64,000 nt of DNA from Microbacterium sp. GTDB taxonomy: Bacteria > Actinomycetota > Actinomycetes > Actinomycetales > Microbacteriaceae. Shown in pieces: positions 15,923 to 25,203 of this stretch; the first letter of the stretch is position 1, and the number at the start of each line of letters is the position of its first letter. The position numbers and the translations under genes are program-made. The notes beneath the pieces are model-generated. The model saw only the letters and a program-made list of their open reading frames with translations. It searched no databases and was not told the origin of the DNA. The DNA is taken from positions 177,521 to 241,520 of the forward strand of contig NZ_JAPSLI010000001.1 of the NCBI RefSeq assembly GCF_031180975.1. Direction: 5' to 3'.

Positions 15923-16758
15923 GCCTGACCAGCCCTCTCGCTGACGGTGGGGAGCCGGTCCTTGCCTGCGTTGCGCGACGGCATCGACTCCAGCAGACCC
16001 CGGGTGTACGGATGCTCCGGAGCCCGGAACAGGGTGTCGACGTCGGCCTTCTCCACGATCTCGCCGCGGCGCATCACCACGACCCGCCGGCAGGTCTGTG
16101 CCACCACGCCGAGGTCGTGGGTGACCAGCAGGATCGCCGTGCCGTGACTCTCCTGCAGGTCGAGCATGAGGTCGAGGATCTGCGACTGCGTGGTCACGTC
16201 GAGAGCCGTGGTCGGCTCGTCGGCGATGAGCAGGTCAGGCTCGCACGACATGGCCATCGCGATCATGGCGCGCTGCCGCATCCCGCCCGAGAGCTGGTGC
16301 GGGTACGAGGCGGCGATGTGCGCGGCACGATGGATGCCGACCATCTCGAGCAGCTCGACGACGCGCGTCTTCGCCTGCGCGCGGTTCAGCTTCAGGTGCC
16401 GGCGCAGGGGCTCGGCGATCTGGAAGCCGATCGTGAAGGCCGGGTTGAGGGCCGTCATCGGCTCCTGGAAGATCGTGCCGATCCGGCGGCCCCGCACGTC
16501 GCGCATCCGCGCGGCGCCGAAGCCGGCCATGTCCTCCCCGTCGAACAGGATGCGGCCGCCGGTCATCCGCACCGCCCTGGTGGGCAGCAACTGGATGATC
16601 GACATGGCGGTGAGGCTCTTCCCCGAGCCGGACTCGCCGACGATGCCGACGGTCTCGCCGCGCTCGATGTCGAAGCTGATGCCGTCGACGGGAGTGCTGG
16701 TGCCGTGCTGCGCGCTGACCTGGACGGTGAGGTCCTCGACGCGGAGAAGAGCCGACAT
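15919..16758 (-). CDS. Peptide ABC transporter ATPase, DppD/OppD type
   Basis: A 279-residue ATPase with Walker A GESGSGKSL, signature LSGGMRQRAMIAMAM, Walker B LLIADEPTTALD and the D-type C-terminal segment HPYTRGLLESMP. The substitution of threonine by leucine after the Walker A Lys-Ser is common in this subfamily. It partners the DppF-type subunit. The start is six bases past the DUF1177 stop. Confidence 0.92.
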   Translation of the reverse strand: MSALLRVEDLTVQVSAQHGTSTPVDGISFDIERGETVGIVGESGSGKSLTAMSIIQLLPTRAVRMTGGRILFDGEDMAGFGAARMRDVRGRRIGTIFQEPMTALNPAFTIGFQIAEPLRRHLKLNRAQAKTRVVELLEMVGIHRAAHIAASYPHQLSGGMRQRAMIAMAMSCEPDLLIADEPTTALDVTTQSQILDLMLDLQESHGTAILLVTHDLGVVAQTCRRVVVMRRGEIVEKADVDTLFRAPEHPYTRGLLESMPSRNAGKDRLPTVSERAGQA

Positions 16759-16763
16759 GGTGA

Positions 16764-17711
16764 TCAGCCCGCCTTGCGCCCGAGGGTCTGCAGGTGGTGC
16801 GCGGTGCCGTACAGCTCGACGAGATGCGCGAACTGCTCCTCGTCGTGGAAGGCGACCTGACCCGCGCCGAAGTACTTCGCGGTCTCGACCGCGAACCGCG
16901 CGGCGAGCTCGATGTCGACCTCGTGGCTGGCGCCGGTGGCGCAGCCGGCCACCGGCACGGCGGTGGTGATGGCGACACCCACCACGGGTGCGCTGGTGGC
17001 GACGGCGGGCTGCAGGATCGAGTTCAAGTGGTGCAGGTCGTTGCCATAGGGGGTGATGTCCTGCGTGGCGAGGGGGAACACCACGGCCGAGACGCCGGTG
17101 ACCGTCTCGACGATGCCGACCAGGTCCTCGCTGGGGCGCAGGATGTAGCCCTCCTTGACGGTGGGCGAGATCGCGATGCCGCGGTGGTTGATTGTGCGGT
17201 TGCCCTTGGTGGTGTCGATGGAGACGACGGCATCCATCTCGTCCGAGACCTCATGCGCGTTCATGGTGCCCATGTCGACCGGCGAGCCCATGAACGGCAC
17301 CGGGTCGTGCGGCTCGGTCGGCGCCCAGCCGGTGACGTGGGTGGTGATGATGACGTCGCCGGGCAGCTCGTCGCCGCGCGCCTTCATCTGCAGCAGCTTC
17401 GCGGCGGCCGACAGCGCGGCGGCGGCGCCGTCGCCGTCGGATACGAAGCCGATGCGCTCGGGGCGGGCGCCCGCCCCGCCGAGCCGGCCGATGATGCCGA
17501 GGGTCGGAGCCGAGCCGCCGGAGCGCTTGCCCGCGGAGCCGGGGACGACCACGCGGATGAAGTCGGTGGACCGCCCCTCGTCGCCGGTGATCGTCTCGAC
17601 GTGGATCTCGACTCCCTCGGCACCCTGCCCGCGGAGGTAGCCGGCCAGCGACTCCCCCGAGGTCTTCGGGGAGTCGAGCAGGTCGACGACGTCGAGTACC
17701 TGATTCAGCAT
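16764..17711 (-). CDS. DUF1177 family protein, function unknown
   Basis: A 315-residue protein I recognise as DUF1177. It has no signal peptide and no membrane segment. It is rich in Gly/Ala motifs such as VSDGDGAAAAL, VVSIDTTKGNRT and ITPYGNDLHHLN, and contains scattered His, Asp and Glu (TTHVTGWAPTEPHD) that could bind metal, as in M20/M42 peptidases; that is only a resemblance. Placed between an M20 peptidase and the ABC ATPases, it probably processes the imported compound or a product of it. Confidence 0.7.
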   Translation of the reverse strand: MLNQVLDVVDLLDSPKTSGESLAGYLRGQGAEGVEIHVETITGDEGRSTDFIRVVVPGSAGKRSGGSAPTLGIIGRLGGAGARPERIGFVSDGDGAAAALSAAAKLLQMKARGDELPGDVIITTHVTGWAPTEPHDPVPFMGSPVDMGTMNAHEVSDEMDAVVSIDTTKGNRTINHRGIAISPTVKEGYILRPSEDLVGIVETVTGVSAVVFPLATQDITPYGNDLHHLNSILQPAVATSAPVVGVAITTAVPVAGCATGASHEVDIELAARFAVETAKYFGAGQVAFHDEEQFAHLVELYGTAHHLQTLGRKAG

Positions 17712-17754
17712 GCGTTTCTCTCTCTTCTTCGTGTTCTGCGTGTCTCCCCGGACG

Positions 17755-19032
17755 TCAGGTGGACAGCCCGAGGTAGCGGATGGCGCTCAAGGCGTAGACC
17801 TTGGCGGCGAGGACGACGTCGGCGGCGAGCGCGCGCTCGTCGAAGCTGTGGATGGTCGCGAGGTCGGCGGGGCCGTACTGCAGCACGGGGATGCCGTGGC
17901 TGCGGAAGGTGCGGGCATCCGACGAGGCCCACTGGAGCACGCCCTGCGCTTCGGGGTCGGAGAGCTCGCGCAGCGCGCCGACGAGGGTCTCGACGATCGG
18001 GTCGGTGGGGACGGTCCAGTTCGGCTCGCTCATGAACCCGAGGGGCTCAAGCTCGGCCTCGATGCCCTCCTCCTCGAGGATCTCGTGCACGCGGGCCAGC
18101 ACTTCGGCACGCGAGAGGCCGATCGGCACGCGGGTGTCGAACTCGATGACGCAGGTGTCGGCGACGACGTTGGTCGACGTGCCGCCCTGGATGGTGCCGA
18201 CGTTGATGGTCACGTGCTCGAACACCTCGGCCACCTCGGGCGCGTAGCCCTCGCGCTGCACGGCGAAGCGCTTGGAGTCGGCGATGAGCTCGCGCACCTC
18301 CTCAGGTGCGTTCGGGGTCATCTCCCAGAGCTTCTGAAGAGCGATGATCGCCCTGGCGCCGAGCAGGTTGGCGCTGGTGCCGTGCACGGGCTGCAGGCTG
18401 CCGTGGCCCGGTTTGCCCTTGATGGTGAGCCGGAACCAGTTGCTGCCCTTCTGCCCGATCGTCGGGTGGTCGCGCTCGGCGGGCTCTGCGATGATGCCGC
18501 CGGTGGCACCGTCGAGCACGCCCTGGTCGAGCAGCCAGTCAGCGCCCAGGCGTCCGCCGGTCTCCTCGTCGGGGACGGATGCCAGCGACAGCCGGCCTGC
18601 GAAGGGCAGCCCGAGGCGCTGGAACAGGATGAAGACGTGGATGAGCCCGGCCAGGCCCGCCTTCATGTCGCTGGCGCCGCGGCCGCGCAGCCAGCCGTCG
18701 ACCACGTCGCCGGCGAAGGGCGGGAACGACCAGCGGCTGACGTCGCCGACCGGCACCACGTCGTGGTGCCCGGCGAAGACGAGGTGCCGCTGCCCCTCGC
18801 CCTTCTCGCCGCGGTGGGCGACGACGCTCACGCGCCCCTGACCCGCGTCGAGGAGTTCGGCGTCCACGCCGGCACCGCGCAGGTGCTCGGCGATGACGTC
18901 GGCGATCGCGGTGCAGTCGCCGGGCGGGTTCTCGCTCGGGGTGCGGATGAGGAGCCCTGCGAGCTCGAGGAGCTCGTCACTGGTCTCGTCCACAGCGGCG
19001 AGGATCCGGTCCTCCCAGTCGGCCTGCGTCAT
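17755..19032 (-). CDS. M20 family metallopeptidase (ArgE/DapE/carboxypeptidase G2-like)
   Basis: A 425-residue peptidase. HHDVVP holds the first metal His and Asp, RGASDMKAGLAG the bridging Asp region, and PDEETGG the catalytic and metal-binding Glu pair; a dimerisation domain follows. M20 enzymes remove acyl or amino-acyl groups from amino acids and dipeptides. The ATG at 19032 is taken as start because homology begins with MTQADWEDR; an upstream in-frame ATG at 19077 would overlap the substrate-binding protein gene. It lies immediately after that gene in the operon. Confidence 0.85.
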   Translation of the reverse strand: MTQADWEDRILAAVDETSDELLELAGLLIRTPSENPPGDCTAIADVIAEHLRGAGVDAELLDAGQGRVSVVAHRGEKGEGQRHLVFAGHHDVVPVGDVSRWSFPPFAGDVVDGWLRGRGASDMKAGLAGLIHVFILFQRLGLPFAGRLSLASVPDEETGGRLGADWLLDQGVLDGATGGIIAEPAERDHPTIGQKGSNWFRLTIKGKPGHGSLQPVHGTSANLLGARAIIALQKLWEMTPNAPEEVRELIADSKRFAVQREGYAPEVAEVFEHVTINVGTIQGGTSTNVVADTCVIEFDTRVPIGLSRAEVLARVHEILEEEGIEAELEPLGFMSEPNWTVPTDPIVETLVGALRELSDPEAQGVLQWASSDARTFRSHGIPVLQYGPADLATIHSFDERALAADVVLAAKVYALSAIRYLGLST

Positions 19033-19073
19033 GATCTCTCTTCTCTCTCGTCGGGTCAGGGGCGCGTGCGGCA

Positions 19074-20654
19074 TCACTCGGACTTGCTCAGCTGGAAGAA
19101 GCGGATCAGTCCGTCGGGGTACGAGGTGTACCCCTCGAGTCCCTCACCGTGCGCGACCGCGATGTTGTACTCGTAGAGGTAGGCCCAGGGGGTCTCCTCG
19201 CTGATGATCTGCTGCATCTCGCCGTACTTCTCGTTGCGCACGTCGGCGTCGGGCTCGGAGGCGGCTTCCTTCCACAGCTGGTCGACACGCGGGTTCGAGT
19301 AGTTCATGTAGTTGCTCGTGCCGGCCGAGGTCATCAGCAGACCCAGGTGGTAGCCGGGGTCGTTCACGAACGAGGTCCAGCGGCTGATGTACGCCTGCAC
19401 CTGCTTGCCTGCGAGGGCCTCGAGGAACTGGGCGCGGGCCATGTTGGTGATGTTCATGGTCACGCCGATCTTCGCGAGCTCGGCCTGGATCAGCACAGCG
19501 TCGTCGTTCCAGTCGGAGAAGCCCGAGCCGAGGGTGAAGTCGAAGGTGAAGCCGTCGGGGTACCCTGCCTCCGCCAGCAGCTCCTTGGCCTTGTCGAGGT
19601 CGTACTCGGCGTCGTTGCCCGCGTCGGTGAAGCCGGGGGTCGAGCTCGCGACCGAGGAACGCATCGGGCTCGCCTGACCCTTCATGACGTCGTCGATGAG
19701 CTTGTCGTAGGGGATCGCGTAGCTGATCGCCTCACGCACCTTGGCGTTGTCGAACGGGGCGATCTTGTTGTTCATGGCGAAGAACAGGATCTTGTTGCTG
19801 GGACGCGAGTCGACGACGATGCCGTCGCCGTCGAGGCCCTCGAGGTCCTTCGGCGCGATCTCGAGCGCCGCGTCGACGGAGCCCTTCTTCAGCAGCTGCA
19901 GGCGGTTCGAGGCGTCGGTGATGAACTTCAGGTTCACCGTGTCGAGCGCGGGCTCCTCACCCCAGTAGTCCTCGTTGCGGGTGAGCTTGGCCGCGCTGGC
20001 CGGGTCCCAGCTGTCGATCACGTAGGGGCCGGTGCCCGCGGTGTGGGTGGCGAGCCACTCGGCGCCGCCGTTCTCCTCGACGAGGTCCATGTCGAGGATC
20101 GAGAACGAGTACATCGGCAGGATCTGCAGGAACAGGTGGTTCGGCGCGGTCAGGGTCACGACGACGGTGTGCTCGTCGGAGGCCTCGACCGTGGAGATGC
20201 CGGCCATGCCGTACAGGAAGCTCGCCGAAGCGGACGCCTCGATGTGCTCGAAGGAGCGCACGACGTCGTCGGCGGTCAGCTTCTTGCCCGACTGGAAGGT
20301 CACGTCGTCGCGCAGCGTGAAGGTGTACACCGTGTCGGTGTCGTCGACCTTCCATTCGGTGGCGAGCATCGGTGCGATGGTCGCGGTGTCGGAAACCCGC
20401 TTGCCGTCGACCTCTTTGGTGCCGTAGGTGACGAGCTGGTCGTACGCCGCGACGACGAGGGTGTCGCTGGTGCCATCGTTCGCCTCGGCCGGATCGAGGG
20501 TCTTGCCGCCCTCGGAGTAGGCGATGGTCAGGGTCTGGTCGGTCTTTCCTCCGCCGTTGTTCGCGTTGGAGTTCGCGTTCGCCACGCAACCGGCGGTCGA
20601 GAGCACGACGGCGATGGCGAGTGCGGCGGCGGAGATCATTCTCTGCTTGCGCAT
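19074..20654 (-). CDS. Peptide ABC transporter substrate-binding lipoprotein (SBP_bac_5)
   Basis: A 526-residue binding protein. It starts with basic residues, a hydrophobic segment and the lipobox STAGC, so the mature protein is lipid-anchored at Cys23 on the outside of the membrane. The mature part has the large DppA/OppA fold, with SEGGKTLDPAEAND near the N-terminus and ADDVVRSFEH further in. It would capture peptides or similar ligands for the two permeases encoded just upstream. The ligand cannot be deduced from sequence. Confidence 0.92.
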   Translation of the reverse strand: MRKQRMISAAALAIAVVLSTAGCVANANSNANNGGGKTDQTLTIAYSEGGKTLDPAEANDGTSDTLVVAAYDQLVTYGTKEVDGKRVSDTATIAPMLATEWKVDDTDTVYTFTLRDDVTFQSGKKLTADDVVRSFEHIEASASASFLYGMAGISTVEASDEHTVVVTLTAPNHLFLQILPMYSFSILDMDLVEENGGAEWLATHTAGTGPYVIDSWDPASAAKLTRNEDYWGEEPALDTVNLKFITDASNRLQLLKKGSVDAALEIAPKDLEGLDGDGIVVDSRPSNKILFFAMNNKIAPFDNAKVREAISYAIPYDKLIDDVMKGQASPMRSSVASSTPGFTDAGNDAEYDLDKAKELLAEAGYPDGFTFDFTLGSGFSDWNDDAVLIQAELAKIGVTMNITNMARAQFLEALAGKQVQAYISRWTSFVNDPGYHLGLLMTSAGTSNYMNYSNPRVDQLWKEAASEPDADVRNEKYGEMQQIISEETPWAYLYEYNIAVAHGEGLEGYTSYPDGLIRFFQLSKSE

Positions 20655-20719
20655 GGTGGTGCCTTTCGTAGGGAGCGGTTCGGGTCACGCAGCGGTGCGG
20701 GGTCTTGTGGCCCCGCACG

Positions 20720-21622
20720 TCAGCGGGCTGAGGTCCTCAGACGTGGATCGAGCACGTCGCGGAGGCCGTCACCGAGCAGGTTGAATCCGAGGATCGACGA
20801 GGCGATCGCGATGCCGGGGAAGAGGGTCATCCACCACTCCCCCGAGATGATGTAGCCGCGGGCATCGGAGATCATCACGCCCCACTCGGCGAGGGGCGGC
20901 TGGGCGCCGAGGCCGATGAAGCTCAGGGCCGCCGCGGTGAGGATCGCATAGCCCATGCCGAGGGCGCAGCGCACGATGATGGGCACGAGGCCGTTCGGCA
21001 GGATGTGACGGAACAGGATCACGGCGTCCTGCAGCCCGATCGCGCGCGATGACTCCACGAACTCGCGCTCGCGCAGCGAGACGGTCTGGCCGTACATGAT
21101 GCGGGCGAACTCGGGGATGCCCACGATACCGACCGCGATCATCGCGCTGGCCAGCCCCGGCCCGAGCGCGACGGCGAGCGCCATGGCGAGCAGCAGCGAC
21201 GGGAAGGCGAGGAGCATGTCCATCACGCGCATGATGACCATGCCGACGGCGCCGCGGAAGTATCCGGCGATGGCGCCGAGCGGCACGCCGATCACCAGCG
21301 ACACGGCGATCGCGATGACGCCGGTCCACAGCGACACGCGGGCGCCGGCGAGCACGCGCGAGAACAGGTCTCGGCCGTAGTTGTCGGTGCCGAACAGGTG
21401 CTCCGCCGAGGGCGGGGCGAGAAGCGGGCCCGCATCCGTCATGTTCGGCGGATACGGCGACCAGACCGAGGTGACGAGGCCGCCGAGGGTCCAGAACAGG
21501 ATGATGCCGGCGCCGACCATGGCCGAGGGGTTGCGCAGCAGGAGGGTCAGGGCGGTGGTCCTGCCCCGGCGGGAGGCACCGGCCTGCTGCTGGGCGATGG
21601 AGAGCGTGGTGGTCTCAGACAT
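20720..21622 (-). CDS. Peptide ABC transporter permease, DppC type
   Basis: A 300-residue permease with about six membrane helices, the N-terminal OppC_N segment (LRNPSAMVGAGIILFW) and FGTDNYGRDLFSRVLAGAR just before the core. The EAA-type coupling loop is visible near SSRAIGLQDAVILFRHILPN. It overlaps the DppB-type gene by eight bases, so the two are translated together and form the membrane channel. Confidence 0.92.
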   Translation of the reverse strand: MSETTTLSIAQQQAGASRRGRTTALTLLLRNPSAMVGAGIILFWTLGGLVTSVWSPYPPNMTDAGPLLAPPSAEHLFGTDNYGRDLFSRVLAGARVSLWTGVIAIAVSLVIGVPLGAIAGYFRGAVGMVIMRVMDMLLAFPSLLLAMALAVALGPGLASAMIAVGIVGIPEFARIMYGQTVSLREREFVESSRAIGLQDAVILFRHILPNGLVPIIVRCALGMGYAILTAAALSFIGLGAQPPLAEWGVMISDARGYIISGEWWMTLFPGIAIASSILGFNLLGDGLRDVLDPRLRTSAR

Positions 21623-22622
21623 TGCGCACCTTCGGGTCGAAGATCCCCTGCGACAGGTCGACGAGCAGGTTCACCACCAGGTAGATGATGGCCGCGAGCA
21701 GGGTCATGGCCTGCACGGGCGCGTAATCGGTGGCGTTGATGGACTCGACGACGTAGCCGCCGATTCCGGGCCAGGCGAAGATGGTCTCCGTGATCACGGC
21801 GCCGCCGAGCAGCTGCCCCAGTTCGAGGCCGATGATGGTCACGATCGAGGGCGCCGCGTTCTTCAGCGCGTGACCGCCGATGACGCGTGCAGGCCCCATG
21901 CCCTTGGCTGCCGCGGTGCGGATGTAGTCCTGGCCCAGTACCTCGAGCATCGAGGAGCGGGTCATGCGCGAGATGATCGCGACGGCGCCGACCGAAAGCA
22001 CCATGGCCGGCCAGATGAGGTGGGCCAGCGAGCTCTGCAGGGCGGCGGTGTCACCGGTGAGGATGCTGTCGATCAGGTACATCCCGGTGACGCGCGTGGG
22101 CGGGTTCAGCGAGTCGTCGATGCGGCCGACCGGTGCGGGCGCCCAGCCGAGGCTGCCGTAGAACACCGAGATCACCAGCAGTCCCAGCCAGAACAGGGGC
22201 ATCGACGCACCCAGCAGTGAGATCACGCGCGTAGCGTGGTCGGCGAAGCGACCGCGCTGCGTGGCGCCGAGGATGCCGAGCGGCACGCCGACCAGGATGC
22301 CGATCAGCAGCGCGGCGAGGCCGAGCTCGACGGTGGCGGGGAAGCGCGTGGCGAAGTCCTCGGCCACCGGGCGGCCGGTGTGCCAGGCGTAGCCGAGGTC
22401 GCCGCGGAACAGGCCGGTGAGGTACTCCCAGAACTGCACCAGGATCGGCTGGTCGACCCCCATCTGCTCGCGCAGCTTGGCGACGACGGAGTCGGCGGCG
22501 TTCTCGCCGGCGAGCGTGCGCGCGGGGTCACCCGGGAGCACGCGGGTGATCACGAAGATGCACACGACGACGCCCAGCAGGGTGGGAATCATCGCCAGCA
22601 CTCGGCGAAGTATGGTGCGCAC
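21615..22622 (-). CDS. Peptide ABC transporter permease, DppB type
   Basis: A 335-residue permease with about six helices. The first helix is followed by RVLPGDPARTLAGENA, a hallmark of DppB/OppB, and the coupling loop is near RTAAAKGMGPARVIGGHALKN. I chose the GTG at 22622, which gives VRTILRRVLAMIPT and has GAGGAG six bases upstream. The much longer open frame reading upstream crosses the divergent IclR gene and is spurious. This is the first gene of the eight-gene operon. Confidence 0.88.
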   Translation of the reverse strand: MRTILRRVLAMIPTLLGVVVCIFVITRVLPGDPARTLAGENAADSVVAKLREQMGVDQPILVQFWEYLTGLFRGDLGYAWHTGRPVAEDFATRFPATVELGLAALLIGILVGVPLGILGATQRGRFADHATRVISLLGASMPLFWLGLLVISVFYGSLGWAPAPVGRIDDSLNPPTRVTGMYLIDSILTGDTAALQSSLAHLIWPAMVLSVGAVAIISRMTRSSMLEVLGQDYIRTAAAKGMGPARVIGGHALKNAAPSIVTIIGLELGQLLGGAVITETIFAWPGIGGYVVESINATDYAPVQAMTLLAAIIYLVVNLLVDLSQGIFDPKVRNV

Positions 22623-22769
22623 TGCTCTCCTCGTCGGGACGGCATCGGGCGGGTCGGACCCACTATCCGGGCAGCCGGGGAGCATGCGCAACTCTTTCTC
22701 ACTATTTGATATGTCGGTGCGCATGGCGCGGCGTGACCCGTAGGCTGGCCTCACGAGGGGGAGGACACC

Positions 22770-23564
22770 ATGGCCGATACGGGTGGACGCGCGCCGCTGC
22801 AGACCGTCGATCGAGCGCTCAGCATCCTGCTGTCGTTCACCGAGAGGCGCACCGACTGGGGCGTCACCGACCTCGCGAAGGAGTTCGACCTCGACAAGTC
22901 GGCCGCGCAGCGATTGCTCAGCACACTGGCCGGGCGCGGCTTCCTGCACGCCGACACGACGACGCGTCGATACCGCCTGGGCCCTGCTCTGTGGCGGATC
23001 GCCTCCACTTGGGAGCGGCGCGGCGGCATGGCCGCTCTCGTCGAGCCCTTCCTCGCCGATCTCGCCGACCTCTCCTCGCGCACCGCCGTCTTCGCACTGG
23101 CGGACGGCGCCTACGTGCGCTGCGTCGCCGCCGTCGACGGCGCCTCCAGCCCGATGCGCGACCATCCGCTCGTGGGAGAGCTGTACCCCGCCCACGCCGG
23201 CGCCACCTCGCGCGCCTATTTCGCGTTCCTCTCGGCTGGGCAACGGCAGCAGCTCATGTACCATCGCCCACTGGCCAGGTTCAGCGACCTGACCGCCCTC
23301 GACGCCGCCGAGATCGAGGCCGAGATGCAGAAGGTCGCCGAGGTCGGCTGGGCCTACTCCGAGGGCGAGTACGACCTGAACACCCGCGCACTGGCGGCCC
23401 CGGTGTTCGTGGCCGGTCGCCCGATCGGCTCCGTCAGCATCGGCGAGCACAAGCGCGAGCAGCTCGGCGACATCCACGACCACCTCGATGCCCTGCTGCG
23501 CACCGCGCAGCAGATCGGCGGCCTCCTCTCCTCGCACGCCCCTCAGCGAAAGACACCCGCATGA
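22770..23564 (+). CDS. IclR-family transcriptional regulator
   Basis: A 264-residue regulator with a winged helix-turn-helix (about residues 10-65: TVDRALSILLSF, VTDLAKEFDLDKSAAQRLL) and an IclR effector-binding domain beyond residue 80. It is divergent from the peptide transporter operon and overlaps the peptidase E start by four bases, so it probably controls both. The regulator encoded on the other strand at about 24.3-25.1 kb is clearly similar over its whole length. Confidence 0.88.
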   Translation: MADTGGRAPLQTVDRALSILLSFTERRTDWGVTDLAKEFDLDKSAAQRLLSTLAGRGFLHADTTTRRYRLGPALWRIASTWERRGGMAALVEPFLADLADLSSRTAVFALADGAYVRCVAAVDGASSPMRDHPLVGELYPAHAGATSRAYFAFLSAGQRQQLMYHRPLARFSDLTALDAAEIEAEMQKVAEVGWAYSEGEYDLNTRALAAPVFVAGRPIGSVSIGEHKREQLGDIHDHLDALLRTAQQIGGLLSSHAPQRKTPA

Positions 23565-24280
23565 ACCTGCTCCTGCTCTCCAACTCCACCAACGTCGGCC
23601 AGGGATACCTGGAGCACGCCTGGGACGCGGTCCTCCCGGTGCTCGACGGCATCGACGAGATCGTGTTCGTGCCGTACGCGCTCGCCGACCACGACGCCTA
23701 CACCGCGAAGGTGCGCGAGGCGTTCGCCGCCCAGGGCGTGGCGGTCCGCGGGGCGCACGAGTCCGCCTCCCCTGCCGACGCGATCGCCGGAGCCGCCGCT
23801 GTGTTCGTGGGCGGTGGCAACACGTTCCGCCTGCTTGATCGCGTCATCTCGCTCCGACTCGATGTCGCGCTGCGCGCCCACGCCGAGGCTGGACGGCCGT
23901 ACCTGAGCGCGAGCGCCGGCACGAACCTCGCGGCCCCCAGCATCCGCACGACCAACGACATGCCGATCGTGTTCCCTGGCCGCTTCGAGGCGCTCGGCCT
24001 CGTGCCGTTCCAGATCAACTGCCACTACCTCGACGCCGATCCTTCGTCCACGCACGCCGGCGAGACGCGCGCGCTGCGCCTGACCGAGTACCTCGAAGAG
24101 AACGACACACCGGTCGTCGCGCTGCGGGAGGGCACCTGGATCCGCGTGATCGGCGACAGCTTCACCATCGGCGGGCGAGCGGTCGCCGCAGACTGTGGCC
24201 CCGCGCTGCTCTTCACCCGCGGCGCGGAGCCCCAGGAGATCGCGGGCGACATCACGCGGCTGCTATCGGGCGGCGTCTGA
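23561..24280 (+). CDS. pepE: Dipeptidase E (alpha-aspartyl dipeptidase, S51)
   Basis: A 239-residue cytoplasmic serine peptidase. The nucleophile S118 (SASAGTN), D133 and H155 (NCHYLD) are each two residues before the E. coli PepE triad S120, D135 and H157. The family removes N-terminal Asp from dipeptides. The ATG overlaps the IclR stop, so regulator and peptidase are coupled. Together with the ABC importer this suggests peptides carrying an acidic residue among the substrates; that is inference. Confidence 0.88.
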   Translation: MNLLLLSNSTNVGQGYLEHAWDAVLPVLDGIDEIVFVPYALADHDAYTAKVREAFAAQGVAVRGAHESASPADAIAGAAAVFVGGGNTFRLLDRVISLRLDVALRAHAEAGRPYLSASAGTNLAAPSIRTTNDMPIVFPGRFEALGLVPFQINCHYLDADPSSTHAGETRALRLTEYLEENDTPVVALREGTWIRVIGDSFTIGGRAVAADCGPALLFTRGAEPQEIAGDITRLLSGGV

Positions 24281-24286
24281 CGACTG

Positions 24287-25078
24287 TCAGCCGCGGCCCG
24301 CGGAGGCCGCGCGCGACACTCGCATCGCGAGCGCGTCGCTCAACTGTGTCGCCGCGCGCTCGAGCACCGGGAGGTGATCGAGGAGGTCGTCCTCGGGATG
24401 CGACGCGACGTCCTCGATGATCGCGACCGACGCCACGGGTCGAGCGCCCATCCGCACGGGCATTCCGAGCGCGCGAGTGCGTGCATCGTACTCCCCCTCC
24501 GAAAGGGCGTACCCCAGTCGGGCAGTGTTGTCGAACTCCGCCTCGAGCGCGGTGAGGTCTGCCGGAGTGTGCTCCGAGAAGCGGCCGAACGGCCGGTCAT
24601 CGAGCAGCGCGCGGCGCTCGATCCGGTCCAGGAAGGCGAAGTAGGCCCGGGATGCCGCCCCAGCGTGCGCCGGGTAGAGCGCGCCCCGGAACAGGTGCGA
24701 GCGCGGAGGTCCGCTGACCCCGTCGACGGCAGCGACCACGCGCACGTGCGCCCCGTCTGGGATCGCGAACACGGCGGTGCGCCCGCTCGCCGCAGCGAGA
24801 TCCTCGAGCACCGGTCCTGCGAGGGCCGCGAGCCCTCCGGTGCGCTCCCACAGCATCGCCATCCGCCACAGCGCGGCGCCGAGGCGGTAGCGGCGGCTGT
24901 ACGGCACCACCCGGAGGAAGCCCTGTTCGGCCAGGGCTGCGAGCAGGCGCTGCGCGGTCGAGCGGCTCAGGCCGAACTCGGCGGCGAGCTCGGTGACGCC
25001 CCACTCCGAGCGGCTCTCGGAGTAGGAGAGCAGGATCGCGAGCGCCCGTTCGACGGTCTGCAGCGAGGACGTGGCCAC
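24287..25078 (-). CDS. IclR-family transcriptional regulator (second copy)
   Basis: A 263-residue regulator with the same layout as the other IclR protein of this island: LQTVERALAILLSYSESRSE then a winged helix (VTELAAEFGLSRSTAQRLL) and effector domain. The shared motifs WGVTELA/WGVTDLA, AHAGAASRAYFAFL and ALSEGEYD/AYSEGEYD show they are paralogues, probably with related effectors. It is divergent from the OPT transporter operon and converges with pepE. Confidence 0.88.
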   Translation of the reverse strand: MATSSLQTVERALAILLSYSESRSEWGVTELAAEFGLSRSTAQRLLAALAEQGFLRVVPYSRRYRLGAALWRMAMLWERTGGLAALAGPVLEDLAAASGRTAVFAIPDGAHVRVVAAVDGVSGPPRSHLFRGALYPAHAGAASRAYFAFLDRIERRALLDDRPFGRFSEHTPADLTALEAEFDNTARLGYALSEGEYDARTRALGMPVRMGARPVASVAIIEDVASHPEDDLLDHLPVLERAATQLSDALAMRVSRAASAGRG

Positions 25079-25111
25079 ACCGTCACTCTACGAGCGCGGC
25101 GCCGATATCGG

Positions 25112-25142
25112 GAAAGCATCCCAGATAACGGGATTTGCTTTC
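25112..25142. promoter_or_regulatory. Compound palindrome between iclR and the OPT transporter; candidate IclR operator
   Basis: GAAAGCA (25112-25118) and TGCTTTC (25136-25142) flank an inner inverted repeat ATCCC/GGGAT (25118-25122 and 25130-25134). The two arms align with a two-base offset. It lies 34-64 bases before the IclR start and 62-92 bases before the transporter start, a suitable place for a divergent operator. Confidence 0.5.
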
Positions 25143-25203
25143 GTTCCGGACCATCGTGCTCCCACACTGGCAACGTCACCGCCGACACGTTAGGACCACC
25201 CGA

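Noticed and set aside
22623..23537. Long N-terminal extension of the DppB-type permease
   Set aside because: It would run through the divergent IclR gene; the GTG at 22622 has a good ribosome site and gives a normal permease length.
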